A stretch of DNA of 63,487 bases from Bacteroidaceae bacterium (GTDB lineage: Bacteria; Bacteroidota; Bacteroidia; Bacteroidales; Bacteroidaceae), in the NCBI GenBank assembly GCA_017534815.1, contig JAFXVS010000021.1, positions 1 through 63,487 of the forward strand. The letters are read 5' to 3'. The notes under the pieces are model-generated. The model made no database searches. It was given only the letters and a program-made list of their open reading frames with translations, and had not been told where the DNA came from. How positions within the stretch are numbered: the first letter of the stretch is position 1; each line of letters opens with the position of its first letter. Made by a program: the position numbers and the translations under genes. Positions 27,874 to 34,759 of this stretch are shown here, in pieces.

Positions 27874-27969
27874 CACAAAGGTACGATTAAGTGAGCACAA
27901 TACAAAGGGAAAAATCCTTTTTCCACTTTTAATGTCGAACGTGAGTACGTTCGGCGGAGCCAACGTACG
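27874..27969 (-). repeat. Promoter-bearing repeat, copy 2
   Basis: On the minus strand this is the second copy of the element at 20735-20868, without its 34-base insertion. The inverted repeat is longer here: GAACGT and ACGTTC around ACTC. The copy drives tcdA. Confidence 0.8.
27876..27906 (-). promoter_or_regulatory. Consensus promoter of tcdA inside the repeat
   Basis: On the minus strand TTTG (27903-27906), 19 bases, TACCTTTG (27876-27883). Transcription should begin near 27869. Confidence 0.8.
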
Positions 27970-28129
27970 ACTTTTTTCCAAAACGGCCACGCATCACACA
28001 AATAAAATATGTGCTAATTCTTTTCCGTAAATACCATATATTGTTGAGAAAATCTCCGAAAAAAGAAAAAAATGAAGAAAAATATTCAATTTTTTGTAAA
28101 ATGTAAGGCATTATTTAATATTTTTTACG

Positions 28130-28137
28130 TAGATTTG
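28130..28137 (+). promoter_or_regulatory. Bacteroidota -7 box for the reg_prop sensor gene
   Basis: TAGATTTG, about 60 bases before the chosen start at 28198. There is no TTTG at the -33 position. The rest of the gap between tcdA and this gene (27970-28129) is AT-rich and holds nothing else I recognise. Confidence 0.45.
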
Positions 28138-28197
28138 CAAAAAGAATGGTACGATGACAAGAAGGGGTTGACTAGTCACTCATATACTGATAATTTT

Positions 28198-30717
28198 ATG
28201 AAGAAGACTCTTTTTTTGTTTTTAATGCTTCTGTGTGGAATAAGAGCATCGGCACAGGAAGAGTATCACATCAAAAATTTCGGAAAGGCGGATGACTTGA
28301 AAGTGCGCAGTAGGGTGTGCTTCGCTCAAGTCAATGGATTCATGTGGATTGGAACGACGAATGGCGTGATTGTGTTTGATGGCCGTCATGCTCACTTATA
28401 TCCCATTCCCGACCCAGACGGGATGGGTGGTTACTTCTGCCGTGTCACCGACATTCAGGTGGCACCCGACGCCTCCATTTGGGTGGGCACAAAGCGTGGT
28501 ATCTACATGTTCAACATCACCAAGGAGAGTCTGGAACCGTTCCAAGTCAAGGGATTGCCGAAGAATGCTAACATCTCAAAACTTCGTGTTGACTATGAAG
28601 GACGGCTGTGGGCATTGGTGGACAGCCGCGTGTATGTGGTGGATGTGAAGAAGAAGACAGCGGAGAGGGTGGGCGACGAATTGTTGATGCCGTGTTGCCT
28701 GACGGTGGCTCACGATGGCAAAGTGTGGATGGGCGACAATCAAGGTGTGCTGTACAGCTATGATACGAAGACGAAACTCATCCATTCCTATACGGCCAAG
28801 CCTGAGGGTCAGGACAAGTTTGGCAGAATCGAGAGCATCACAGAGATGAAGAACGGTTTGCTGGCATTGGCAACATCCTCTGAGGGAGTGTATCTGTTCA
28901 GTCCAAAGACACACACGTCTAAGTTGCTCTTCTCTCACGACGATAAAGGCGATCCCATCTTTGCCCACACGTCTATCACCACCGATGGGGAGGCGCTGTG
29001 GATTGGTACGGAGCATGGCATAGTGATTTATCACACGAAGGATGGCAGCATGACCAGCCTTCGTCAGTCTTCCATATCTGCCAACTCGCTGTCGGGCAAT
29101 GCCGTTCACTCGCTCTTTGTGGACAGGGAGCGTGGTGTGTGGGCAGGCACGTTCTTTGGTGGCATCAACCGCATCAGCATCTCATCGCAGAACTTCAGCA
29201 CGTTTAGGCCTGAAAGTGAGAGCCATGATGTAGATGTGGTGCGCGAGATGTGTGAGGATTCACAGGGTCAGTTGTGGGTTGGTACCGAGGATGGTGGACT
29301 GTATGAACTGAATCGCCAGGAGGGCAGATTACAAGTGGCCAATGTGGCTTGGGGCGGGGAGCCTGTCCCCTTTAATGTACAGAGTCTGATGATGGTGGGC
29401 GACGACTTGTGGGTGCTGACCGTCAGTCTCGGCATTTATGTGGTGGACACAAAGAACCGTCAGTTGAAGCGCCGCTACACGAAGGCAAACGATCAGGAGA
29501 TGAGCTTTGCGCTGGGCGGCATCAGCATGTGCCAACAGAATGGTACCATCTTTGTCGGTTCGTCGCAAGGTGTGTTCATCTTTGACGAACAGAAGGGCTC
29601 CTTCGACCTGATGCCCGAACTGGCTCGCACGTATGCACACCATCTGTATGCTGACCGACATGGTGAGGTGTGGGTGGCGACCTACGACAGGGGTCTATGG
29701 CGCATCCATCAAAATAAGGACATGTGGGGTACTCAACAGCACAAAGGGCAGTGGAAAGCCGAACGAACCTCCTTCAACTATACCTGCACGACAGTAGTGT
29801 ATGAGGACTCGAGGGGCTACTACTGGGTGGGAACCGACAAACGTGGCCTGATGGGTTACGATGCCCGAAGCGGGAAGACGAGACAGCTGACCGTGTCGAG
29901 ACATTTGGCACAGGAGTCCGTCAACAACATCATGGAAGATGACAACCACAACTTGTGGCTGAACACATTCGACGGACTTTACAGCTACAACATCGATAAT
30001 GGGTCGTTCCGCCACTTCACGACAGACAATGGTCTGCCGTCAGACTACCTGAACTATTCTGCGGGCTATATTGGCAAGAACGGTCGGGTGTATGTGGGCA
30101 CCTATATGGGTCTGGTAAGTTTTAACCCCAAAGTGTTTAATGCGCCAGAAGAACGTCTGACTCCTTACATCCTGAATCTCTATATGAATGGTAGGTTTGT
30201 CCTTCCTGGCGACAGCACCAACATTCTGAAGCAGACCCTCTACACGACCAAGGAATTGACCTTGAAGTTCAGCCAAAACACGTTCGCCATCAACTATGCC
30301 ACACCAGTCTTTCAGCATGGAGTCAACGTATGGTACAGGTATCGCCTCAATCCGGATGAGCCATGGGTAGTCAATCATCGTGCAGACATGTTGCAACTGA
30401 CCAACCTGGCAGTAGGCACTTATGACTTAGAGCTTCAGGCCAGCTTCAACCCAGAGGAGTGGAACGGCGAAGTGGCAAAACTGCGCATCACCATTCTGCC
30501 TCCAGCATGGTTAAGTCCAGTTGCCATTGTGTGCTATGTGCTCTTAATTGCGCTATTGATGTACGGTGTCATGTGGTACCTCAATAAGAGACGAACCAAC
30601 AAGAGCGCTGAAAAAGAGGAAGAAATACTGGAAGAAGAAGCATTGGAGGAGGAAATAACCCAGGAGGAATCCGTAACCCAAGAGGAATCGATAGATACGG
30701 GTATGCAAGAGTTTTAA
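28198..30717 (+). CDS. Reg_prop/Y_Y_Y periplasmic sensor without kinase or DNA-binding domain
   Basis: The 839-residue protein has a signal peptide (MKKTLFLFLMLLCGIRASAQ), then two seven-bladed-propeller-type arrays of reg_prop repeats of the form W(I/V)GT..G(I/L)..(F/Y) (for example FMWIGTTNGV, ALWIGTEHGI, QLWVGTEDGG, EVWVATYDRG, YYWVGTDKRG). A Y_Y_Y domain (about 695-765) and one membrane helix (about 771-793) follow. Hybrid two-component systems of Bacteroidetes have this front half, but then continue with histidine kinase, receiver and AraC domains. Here only a 44-residue Glu-rich tail follows. No kinase remnants are visible downstream. The frame opens 42 codons earlier, upstream of the signal peptide. 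Confidence 0.88.
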   Translation: MKKTLFLFLMLLCGIRASAQEEYHIKNFGKADDLKVRSRVCFAQVNGFMWIGTTNGVIVFDGRHAHLYPIPDPDGMGGYFCRVTDIQVAPDASIWVGTKRGIYMFNITKESLEPFQVKGLPKNANISKLRVDYEGRLWALVDSRVYVVDVKKKTAERVGDELLMPCCLTVAHDGKVWMGDNQGVLYSYDTKTKLIHSYTAKPEGQDKFGRIESITEMKNGLLALATSSEGVYLFSPKTHTSKLLFSHDDKGDPIFAHTSITTDGEALWIGTEHGIVIYHTKDGSMTSLRQSSISANSLSGNAVHSLFVDRERGVWAGTFFGGINRISISSQNFSTFRPESESHDVDVVREMCEDSQGQLWVGTEDGGLYELNRQEGRLQVANVAWGGEPVPFNVQSLMMVGDDLWVLTVSLGIYVVDTKNRQLKRRYTKANDQEMSFALGGISMCQQNGTIFVGSSQGVFIFDEQKGSFDLMPELARTYAHHLYADRHGEVWVATYDRGLWRIHQNKDMWGTQQHKGQWKAERTSFNYTCTTVVYEDSRGYYWVGTDKRGLMGYDARSGKTRQLTVSRHLAQESVNNIMEDDNHNLWLNTFDGLYSYNIDNGSFRHFTTDNGLPSDYLNYSAGYIGKNGRVYVGTYMGLVSFNPKVFNAPEERLTPYILNLYMNGRFVLPGDSTNILKQTLYTTKELTLKFSQNTFAINYATPVFQHGVNVWYRYRLNPDEPWVVNHRADMLQLTNLAVGTYDLELQASFNPEEWNGEVAKLRITILPPAWLSPVAIVCYVLLIALLMYGVMWYLNKRRTNKSAEKEEEILEEEALEEEITQEESVTQEESIDTGMQEF

Positions 30718-30878
30718 ATACAGTTTATTATAAAAAAAGGAAGGCCACATCCCCATTCATGGATAGATGAGACCCCATCTCAATTTGCCTTATATATAAA
30801 TATGTGTACGTTTTTTGACCAATTATTGGGACGTGTGACTGAAAATTTGTCGTGTCGGGAAAAATAATTGGGATTTTG

Positions 30879-30910
30879 TTTGGTGGGGTCGTGAAAAAGC
30901 GCTACCTTTG
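30879..30910 (+). promoter_or_regulatory. Promoter of the tRNA-Arg / rpmB transcript
   Basis: TTTG (30879-30882), 20 bases, TACCTTTG (30903-30910). Transcription would start near 30917, leaving a leader of about 107 bases before the tRNA. The interval 30718-30878 holds only a weak hairpin (TGAGA/TCTCA near 30769-30782). Confidence 0.7.
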
Positions 30911-31023
30911 CATCCGCAAATTGCGTGGGCTATGTCCGTGCAACTTTGTTTGTGTGGCTCAATCACACAGAAAAGCTCCGATTGGATGAGACCTGAGAGA
31001 AGGACGGCAGTCCATGAGAGGAT

Positions 31024-31097
31024 GGTTCCGTAGCTCAGCTGGATAGAGCAACAGCCTTCTAAGCTGTGGGTCTTGGGTTCGAATCCCAACGGAATCA
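31024..31097 (+). tRNA. tRNA-Arg (anticodon UCU)
   Basis: A complete cloverleaf: acceptor GGTTCCG/CGGAATC (one G-U pair), D-arm GCTC...GAGC, anticodon stem ACAGC/GCTGT with loop CTTCTAA and anticodon TCT at 31058-31060, T-arm with TTCGAAT. The discriminator is A (31097). CCA is not encoded. It reads AGA (and AGG) codons. Confidence 0.97.
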
Positions 31098-31184
31098 CAA
31101 AGACTCCTTGAGAGGAAGAACGAAAGTTCACTTTCAACTTATAAAAGAAACACCCCTAATTTTCAAAAACAAAAAGGGTTGAGC

Positions 31185-31226
31185 GTTCCAAATTTCGCAA
31201 GGCGGGCATTGCGGGCCTGCCGGAAT
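31185..31226 (+). promoter_or_regulatory. Structured leader upstream of rpmB
   Basis: Two mutually exclusive hairpins can form: CGCAA (31196-31200) with TTGCG (31209-31213), or GGCGGGC (31201-31207) with GCCTGCC (31215-31221), the latter extended by GTTCC/GGAAT outside. Such alternatives are typical of attenuators or ribosomal-protein leaders. A TAGATTTG box at 31257-31264 could also start a separate rpmB transcript. Confidence 0.4.
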
Positions 31227-31290
31227 CGTGAAAACCTGTACTTCTCCAAGTAAAATTAGATTTGAAAATTATCAAAAGAATAACAAGAAA

Positions 31291-31551
31291 ATGTCAAAAA
31301 TTTGTCAGATTACAGGTAAGAAGTCGGTAGTGGGCAACAACGTGTCTCACTCACTTCGCAGAACAAAGAGACGCTTCGATGTCAACTTGTTCACTAAGAA
31401 ATTCTACTATGTAGAGGAAGATTGCTGGATTGTGCTCAAGGTGAGTGTAGCAGGTTTGCGTATCATCAACCGCATTGGTCTTGATGCAGCCTTGAAGCAG
31501 GCTGTGGCTAAGGGTCACTGCGAATGGAAGGACATCCAGGTTATTGGCTAA
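31291..31551 (+). CDS. rpmB: 50S ribosomal protein L28
   Basis: The 86-residue protein begins [11 protein letters not shown] and has the L28 core [21 protein letters not shown] and a C-terminal [16 protein letters not shown]. It has two cysteines (Cys5 and one in EDCW) but not a full zinc site. The open frame extends 21 codons upstream without homology. rpmG follows after 48 bases of 8-bp repeats. Confidence 0.95.
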   Translation: MSKICQITGKKSVVGNNVSHSLRRTKRRFDVNLFTKKFYYVEEDCWIVLKVSVAGLRIINRIGLDAALKQAVAKGHCEWKDIQVIG

Positions 31552-31564
31552 TCTTCAGAAGAGA

Positions 31565-31596
31565 ATTGAAAAATTGAAAAATTGAAAAATTGAAGA
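31565..31596. repeat. Four tandem 8-bp repeats between rpmB and rpmG
   Basis: ATTGAAAA occurs three times in a row and is followed by ATTGAAGA, ending 3 bases before the rpmG start codon. The A-rich repeat forms the whole translation-initiation region of rpmG. Confidence 0.85.
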
Positions 31597-31599
31597 ATT

Positions 31600-31788
31600 A
31601 TGGCAAAGAAAGCTAAAGGCAATCGTGTGCAGGTCATCCTCGAGTGCACAGAAATGAAGGATAGCGGTCTTCCAGGCACATCAAGATACATCACTACCAA
31701 GAACCGCAAGAACACTCCAGACCGTTTGGAACTGAAGAAGTATAACCCAATCCTGAAGCGCATGACTGTGCACAAGGAGATCAAATAA
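31600..31788 (+). CDS. rpmG: 50S ribosomal protein L33
   Basis: The 62-residue protein has the L33 pattern [19 protein letters not shown], then [24 protein letters not shown]. Only one Cys remains, so this is a zinc-free (C-minus) type. It lies between rpmB and a DUF4295 gene, the usual Bacteroidota order. Confidence 0.95.
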   Translation: MAKKAKGNRVQVILECTEMKDSGLPGTSRYITTKNRKNTPDRLELKKYNPILKRMTVHKEIK

Positions 31789-31797
31789 GATTAGACT

Positions 31798-31950
31798 ATG
31801 GCAAAAAAAACCGTCGCAACCCTCCAGAACAAGGATGGTCGTTCTTACACGAAAGTCATCAAGATGTTCAAGTCTCCCAAGACTGGTGCATACGCTTTTG
31901 ACGAGAAGATGATTCCTGCCGACATGGTGAAGGAATACATGAAGCAGTAA
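31798..31950 (+). CDS. DUF4295 small protein
   Basis: A 50-residue basic protein starting MAKKTVATLQNKDGRSYTKVIKMF and ending VKEYMKQ. The small conserved protein downstream of L28 and L33 in Bacteroidota is annotated DUF4295 and is probably ribosome-associated, by location and charge; the function is not established. It starts 9 bases after the rpmG stop. Confidence 0.88.
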   Translation: MAKKTVATLQNKDGRSYTKVIKMFKSPKTGAYAFDEKMIPADMVKEYMKQ

Positions 31951-32040
31951 TCTGACGTGATGAGCGGAACCAGCCGCTCTGCGTGGTCAAACATAGGCCT
32001 GCAAGGCACATTTCGGGTGCTTTGGTGGGCAAAAACACTC

Positions 32041-32070
32041 AACCTCTCCATTTTTTGGGGAGGTTTTTTT
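32041..32070 (+). terminator. Intrinsic terminator after the rpmB-rpmG-DUF4295 unit
   Basis: AACCTCTCC pairs with GGGGAGGTT (one G-U) around a T-rich loop, followed by a run of seven or more T. The T run also supplies the TTTG -33 element of the ftsY promoter. Confidence 0.85.
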
Positions 32071-32098
32071 GTTTTTTCGCTGAAACTCTGTACCTTTG
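32068..32098 (+). promoter_or_regulatory. Consensus promoter of ftsY
   Basis: TTTG (32068-32071), 19 bases, TACCTTTG (32091-32098), 33 bases before the ftsY start. The -33 box lies in the T tail of the preceding terminator. Confidence 0.8.
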
Positions 32099-32130
32099 TA
32101 GATTAAAAGATTATAAAAAAGGAATTAGAT

Positions 32131-33084
32131 ATGGGACTTTTTGATATGTTCTCCAAGAAGAAGAAGGAGACGCTGGATAACGGATTGGCCAAGACGAAGG
32201 AAAGCGTGTTTGGCAAGATTGCCCGTGCTGTGGCTGGCAAGTCGAAGGTGGATGATGATGTGCTGGACAATCTGGAGGAGGTGCTGATTACGAGTGATGT
32301 GGGTGTCGATACTACTTTGGAGATTATCCGCAGGATTGAGGAGCGTGTGGCTCGTGACAAGTATGTGGGCACGGATGAACTGAACAGGATTCTGCGTGAG
32401 GAGATTGCTGGTCTGCTGACGGAGAACAACACGGATGATACGGAGGGTTTCCAGATTCCTGAGAGCGGGCACAAGCCTTATATCATTCTGGTTGTGGGTG
32501 TGAACGGCGTGGGTAAGACCACCACCATCGGCAAGTTGGCTTATCAGTTCAAGCAGGCTGGCCTGAAGGTCTATCTGGGTGCTGCCGACACATTCCGTGC
32601 CGCTGCTGTGGAGCAGATTTGCATCTGGGGCGAACGAGTGGGTGTGCCTGTTGTGAAGCAGCAGATGGGTAGTGACCCTGCAGCTGTGGCATTCGACGCT
32701 GTCAGTTCAGCTAAAGCCAATGGCGCTGATGTGGTGCTGATTGACACGGCTGGCCGTCTGCACAACAAGGTGGGTTTGATGAATGAGTTGACGAAGATAA
32801 AGAATGCCGTGAAGAAGGCTGCTGGATATGAGGCTGACGACGTGATGCTGGTGCTGGATGGCTCTACAGGACAGAATGCTTTCGAGCAGGCCAAGCAGTT
32901 CACGAAGGCGACGGAGGTCACGTCGATGGCCATCACCAAATTGGACGGAACGGCGAAGGGTGGGGTAGTCATTGGCATCAGCGACCAGTTCAAGATTCCT
33001 GTGCGTTACATCGGTCTGGGAGAGGGTATGGAAGACCTTCAGGCGTTCAATCGTAAGGAATTTGTGGATAGTTTGTTTGGTTGA
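32131..33084 (+). CDS. ftsY: Signal recognition particle receptor FtsY
   Basis: The 317-residue SRP GTPase receives ribosome-SRP complexes at the membrane. The helical N domain covers residues 1-95. The G domain has GVNGVGKTT (123-131), the insertion-box motif DTFRAAA (153-159), DTAGR, TKLDGTAKGG and GLGEGMEDL. It lacks the long acidic A domain of E. coli FtsY and starts with a short amphipathic MGLFDMFSKKKK, which probably binds membrane directly. Confidence 0.96.
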   Translation: MGLFDMFSKKKKETLDNGLAKTKESVFGKIARAVAGKSKVDDDVLDNLEEVLITSDVGVDTTLEIIRRIEERVARDKYVGTDELNRILREEIAGLLTENNTDDTEGFQIPESGHKPYIILVVGVNGVGKTTTIGKLAYQFKQAGLKVYLGAADTFRAAAVEQICIWGERVGVPVVKQQMGSDPAAVAFDAVSSAKANGADVVLIDTAGRLHNKVGLMNELTKIKNAVKKAAGYEADDVMLVLDGSTGQNAFEQAKQFTKATEVTSMAITKLDGTAKGGVVIGISDQFKIPVRYIGLGEGMEDLQAFNRKEFVDSLFG

Positions 33085-33086
33085 GA

Positions 33087-33135
33087 GTTGAGGGGATAGT
33101 GTTGAGAGTATAGAGTTTAGAGCCTAGGGTTTTGA
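33087..33135. repeat. Seven degenerate 7-bp repeats between ftsY and rimO
   Basis: In strict 7-base phase: GTTGAGG, GGATAGT, GTTGAGA, GTATAGA, GTTTAGA, GCCTAGG, GTTTTGA. The last unit contains the TTG start codon of rimO (33132-33134). Confidence 0.85.
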
Positions 33136-34436
33136 GAAAGAATACGATAGATATTATCACCTTGGGGTGCTCCAAGAATCTGGTGGATTCGGAGCGGCTG
33201 ATACGTCAGTTGGAACTGAACGGTTACAGGGTGACGCACGACAGCGCCAATCCTCAGGGTGAGATAGTGGTGGTGAACACGTGCGGCTTCATTGCCGATG
33301 CGCAGGAGGAGAGTGTCAACATGATTCTCGAGCTGTGTCAGGCCAAAGAAGAGGGGCGCGTGAAGCAGGTGTATGTGATGGGTTGTCTGTCCCAACGCTT
33401 CATGAAGGAGCTGGGGCACGAGATTCCTCAAGTGGACAAGTTTTACGGCAAGTTTGACTGGAAGGATCTGTTGACTGATCTGGGCAAGGTCTATCAGCAG
33501 GATCGTCAGTACGAGCGCCGTCTGACTACGCCCAAGCACTATGCCTACCTGAAGATTTCGGAGGGCTGCGACCGCCATTGCGCCTACTGTGCCATCCCCC
33601 TGATTACGGGTCGCCATCAGAGCCGTCCCATCGAGGACATCGTGGCTGAGGTGGAGCATCTGGTCGATGAGGGTGTGAAGGAATTTCAGTTGATTGCGCA
33701 GGAATTAACTTATTATGGGTTAGATCTGTATGGTGAACAGAAGATAGCTGAGCTGGTGGAGAGGATAAGCGACGTGAAGGGAGTGAAGTGGATACGCCTC
33801 CACTATGCCTACCCGACGAATTTCCCTTGGGATTTGCTTCGGGTCATCCGTGAACGGAAGAACGTGTGCAAGTACCTCGACATCGCCTTGCAGCACATCA
33901 GCACAAAGGTGCTCACCAACATGCAGCGCCACGTGGACAAGGAGGAAACCTACGAGCTGATTCGACGTATCCGTCAGGAGGTGCCAGGCATTGCCATCCG
34001 CACGACGCTGATGGTCGGGTTCCCAGGCGAGGGAGAGACTGAGTTTGAAGAACTGAAGGAGTTTGTACGATGGGCTCGTTTCGACAGGATGGGCGCCTTC
34101 GCCTATTCAGAGGAGGAGGGTACGCCTGCCCAGAAGAACTTCAAGGACGAGGTACCCGATAAGGTCAAGCAGCGGAGATTGAGCGAGTTGATGGATCTGC
34201 AGCAGGGCATATCCGCAGAGGTGCAGGCAGAGAAGGTGGGTAAGGTGCTGAGGGTCATCATCGACAGGAAAGAAGGGGAGTACTACGTGGGCAGGACAGA
34301 GTTCGACTCGCCTGAGGTTGATCCTGAAGTGCTCATTCCTGTGGTCGATGGCGTGTTGAGAAGGGGAAACTTTTATGATGTGCAAATCGTTGATTCCGAC
34401 GATTTCGACTTATACGGAAAAATAAAAAGGGAATGA
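33132..34436 (+). CDS. rimO: Ribosomal protein S12 methylthiotransferase RimO
   Basis: The 434-residue radical-SAM enzyme adds a methylthio group to an Asp of S12. The MTTase N-domain cysteines are C13, C51 and C85; the radical-SAM cluster is CDRHCAYC (C146, C150, C153). A TRAM domain forms the C-terminus (KVLRVIIDRKEGEYYVGRTE). The start is TTG: the product begins MRKNTIDIITLGCSKN, exactly where the family starts, and no ATG or GTG lies nearby. It follows ftsY after 47 bases of heptamer repeats. Confidence 0.94.
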   Translation: MRKNTIDIITLGCSKNLVDSERLIRQLELNGYRVTHDSANPQGEIVVVNTCGFIADAQEESVNMILELCQAKEEGRVKQVYVMGCLSQRFMKELGHEIPQVDKFYGKFDWKDLLTDLGKVYQQDRQYERRLTTPKHYAYLKISEGCDRHCAYCAIPLITGRHQSRPIEDIVAEVEHLVDEGVKEFQLIAQELTYYGLDLYGEQKIAELVERISDVKGVKWIRLHYAYPTNFPWDLLRVIRERKNVCKYLDIALQHISTKVLTNMQRHVDKEETYELIRRIRQEVPGIAIRTTLMVGFPGEGETEFEELKEFVRWARFDRMGAFAYSEEEGTPAQKNFKDEVPDKVKQRRLSELMDLQQGISAEVQAEKVGKVLRVIIDRKEGEYYVGRTEFDSPEVDPEVLIPVVDGVLRRGNFYDVQIVDSDDFDLYGKIKRE

Positions 34437-34477
34437 AAGGAAGGGAAGAAAAAAAGTGAGTAAAAAAAGAAACGATC

Positions 34478-34756
34478 ATGACGAACAAGGAGTTTTTAGA
34501 AAAAGTCTCGCAGAAGACCAACCTCGGGATGGATCAGGTGAAGGACATGTCGGCTTCGCTGGTCAGCGCTGTGCTCGAAGGCATCGCCCAGGGCAATAGC
34601 GTGACCATCCAAGGTTTCGGTTCGTTCGAACCACGTGAAAAGGCCAGTCGCAGAATCTACAACCCCACCTCCAAGACCTACTTGGTGGTGCCGTCGAAGA
34701 CCACGCTCAGCTACAAAATGAGTGCGGCGCTGAAGACTCAACTCAACAAGGAATAG
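34478..34756 (+). CDS. HU-family DNA-binding protein
   Basis: The 92-residue nucleoid protein has the HU fold: an N-terminal helical dimerisation body and the beta-arm region GFGSFEPREKASRRIYNPTSKTY. The usual RxxRNPxTG arm tip reads RRIYNPTSK, a slight departure. It is followed after 3 bases by a gene whose product starts with another HU domain. Confidence 0.9.
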   Translation: MTNKEFLEKVSQKTNLGMDQVKDMSASLVSAVLEGIAQGNSVTIQGFGSFEPREKASRRIYNPTSKTYLVVPSKTTLSYKMSAALKTQLNKE

Positions 34757-34759
34757 CCT

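Noticed and set aside
27855-28001. Upstream extension of tcdA (49 codons)
   Set aside because: The extension runs through a consensus promoter and a repeat and does not match the family.
28072-28197. Upstream extension of the reg_prop sensor (42 codons)
   Set aside because: A standard signal peptide begins at 28198, and the extension would start upstream of the -7 box.
28198-30717. Intact hybrid two-component regulator
   Set aside because: No histidine-kinase, receiver or AraC motifs occur before the stop or in the following 300 bases.
33087-33135. CRISPR or VNTR within coding sequence
   Set aside because: The 7-bp units are degenerate and lie between genes; they have no spacer structure.
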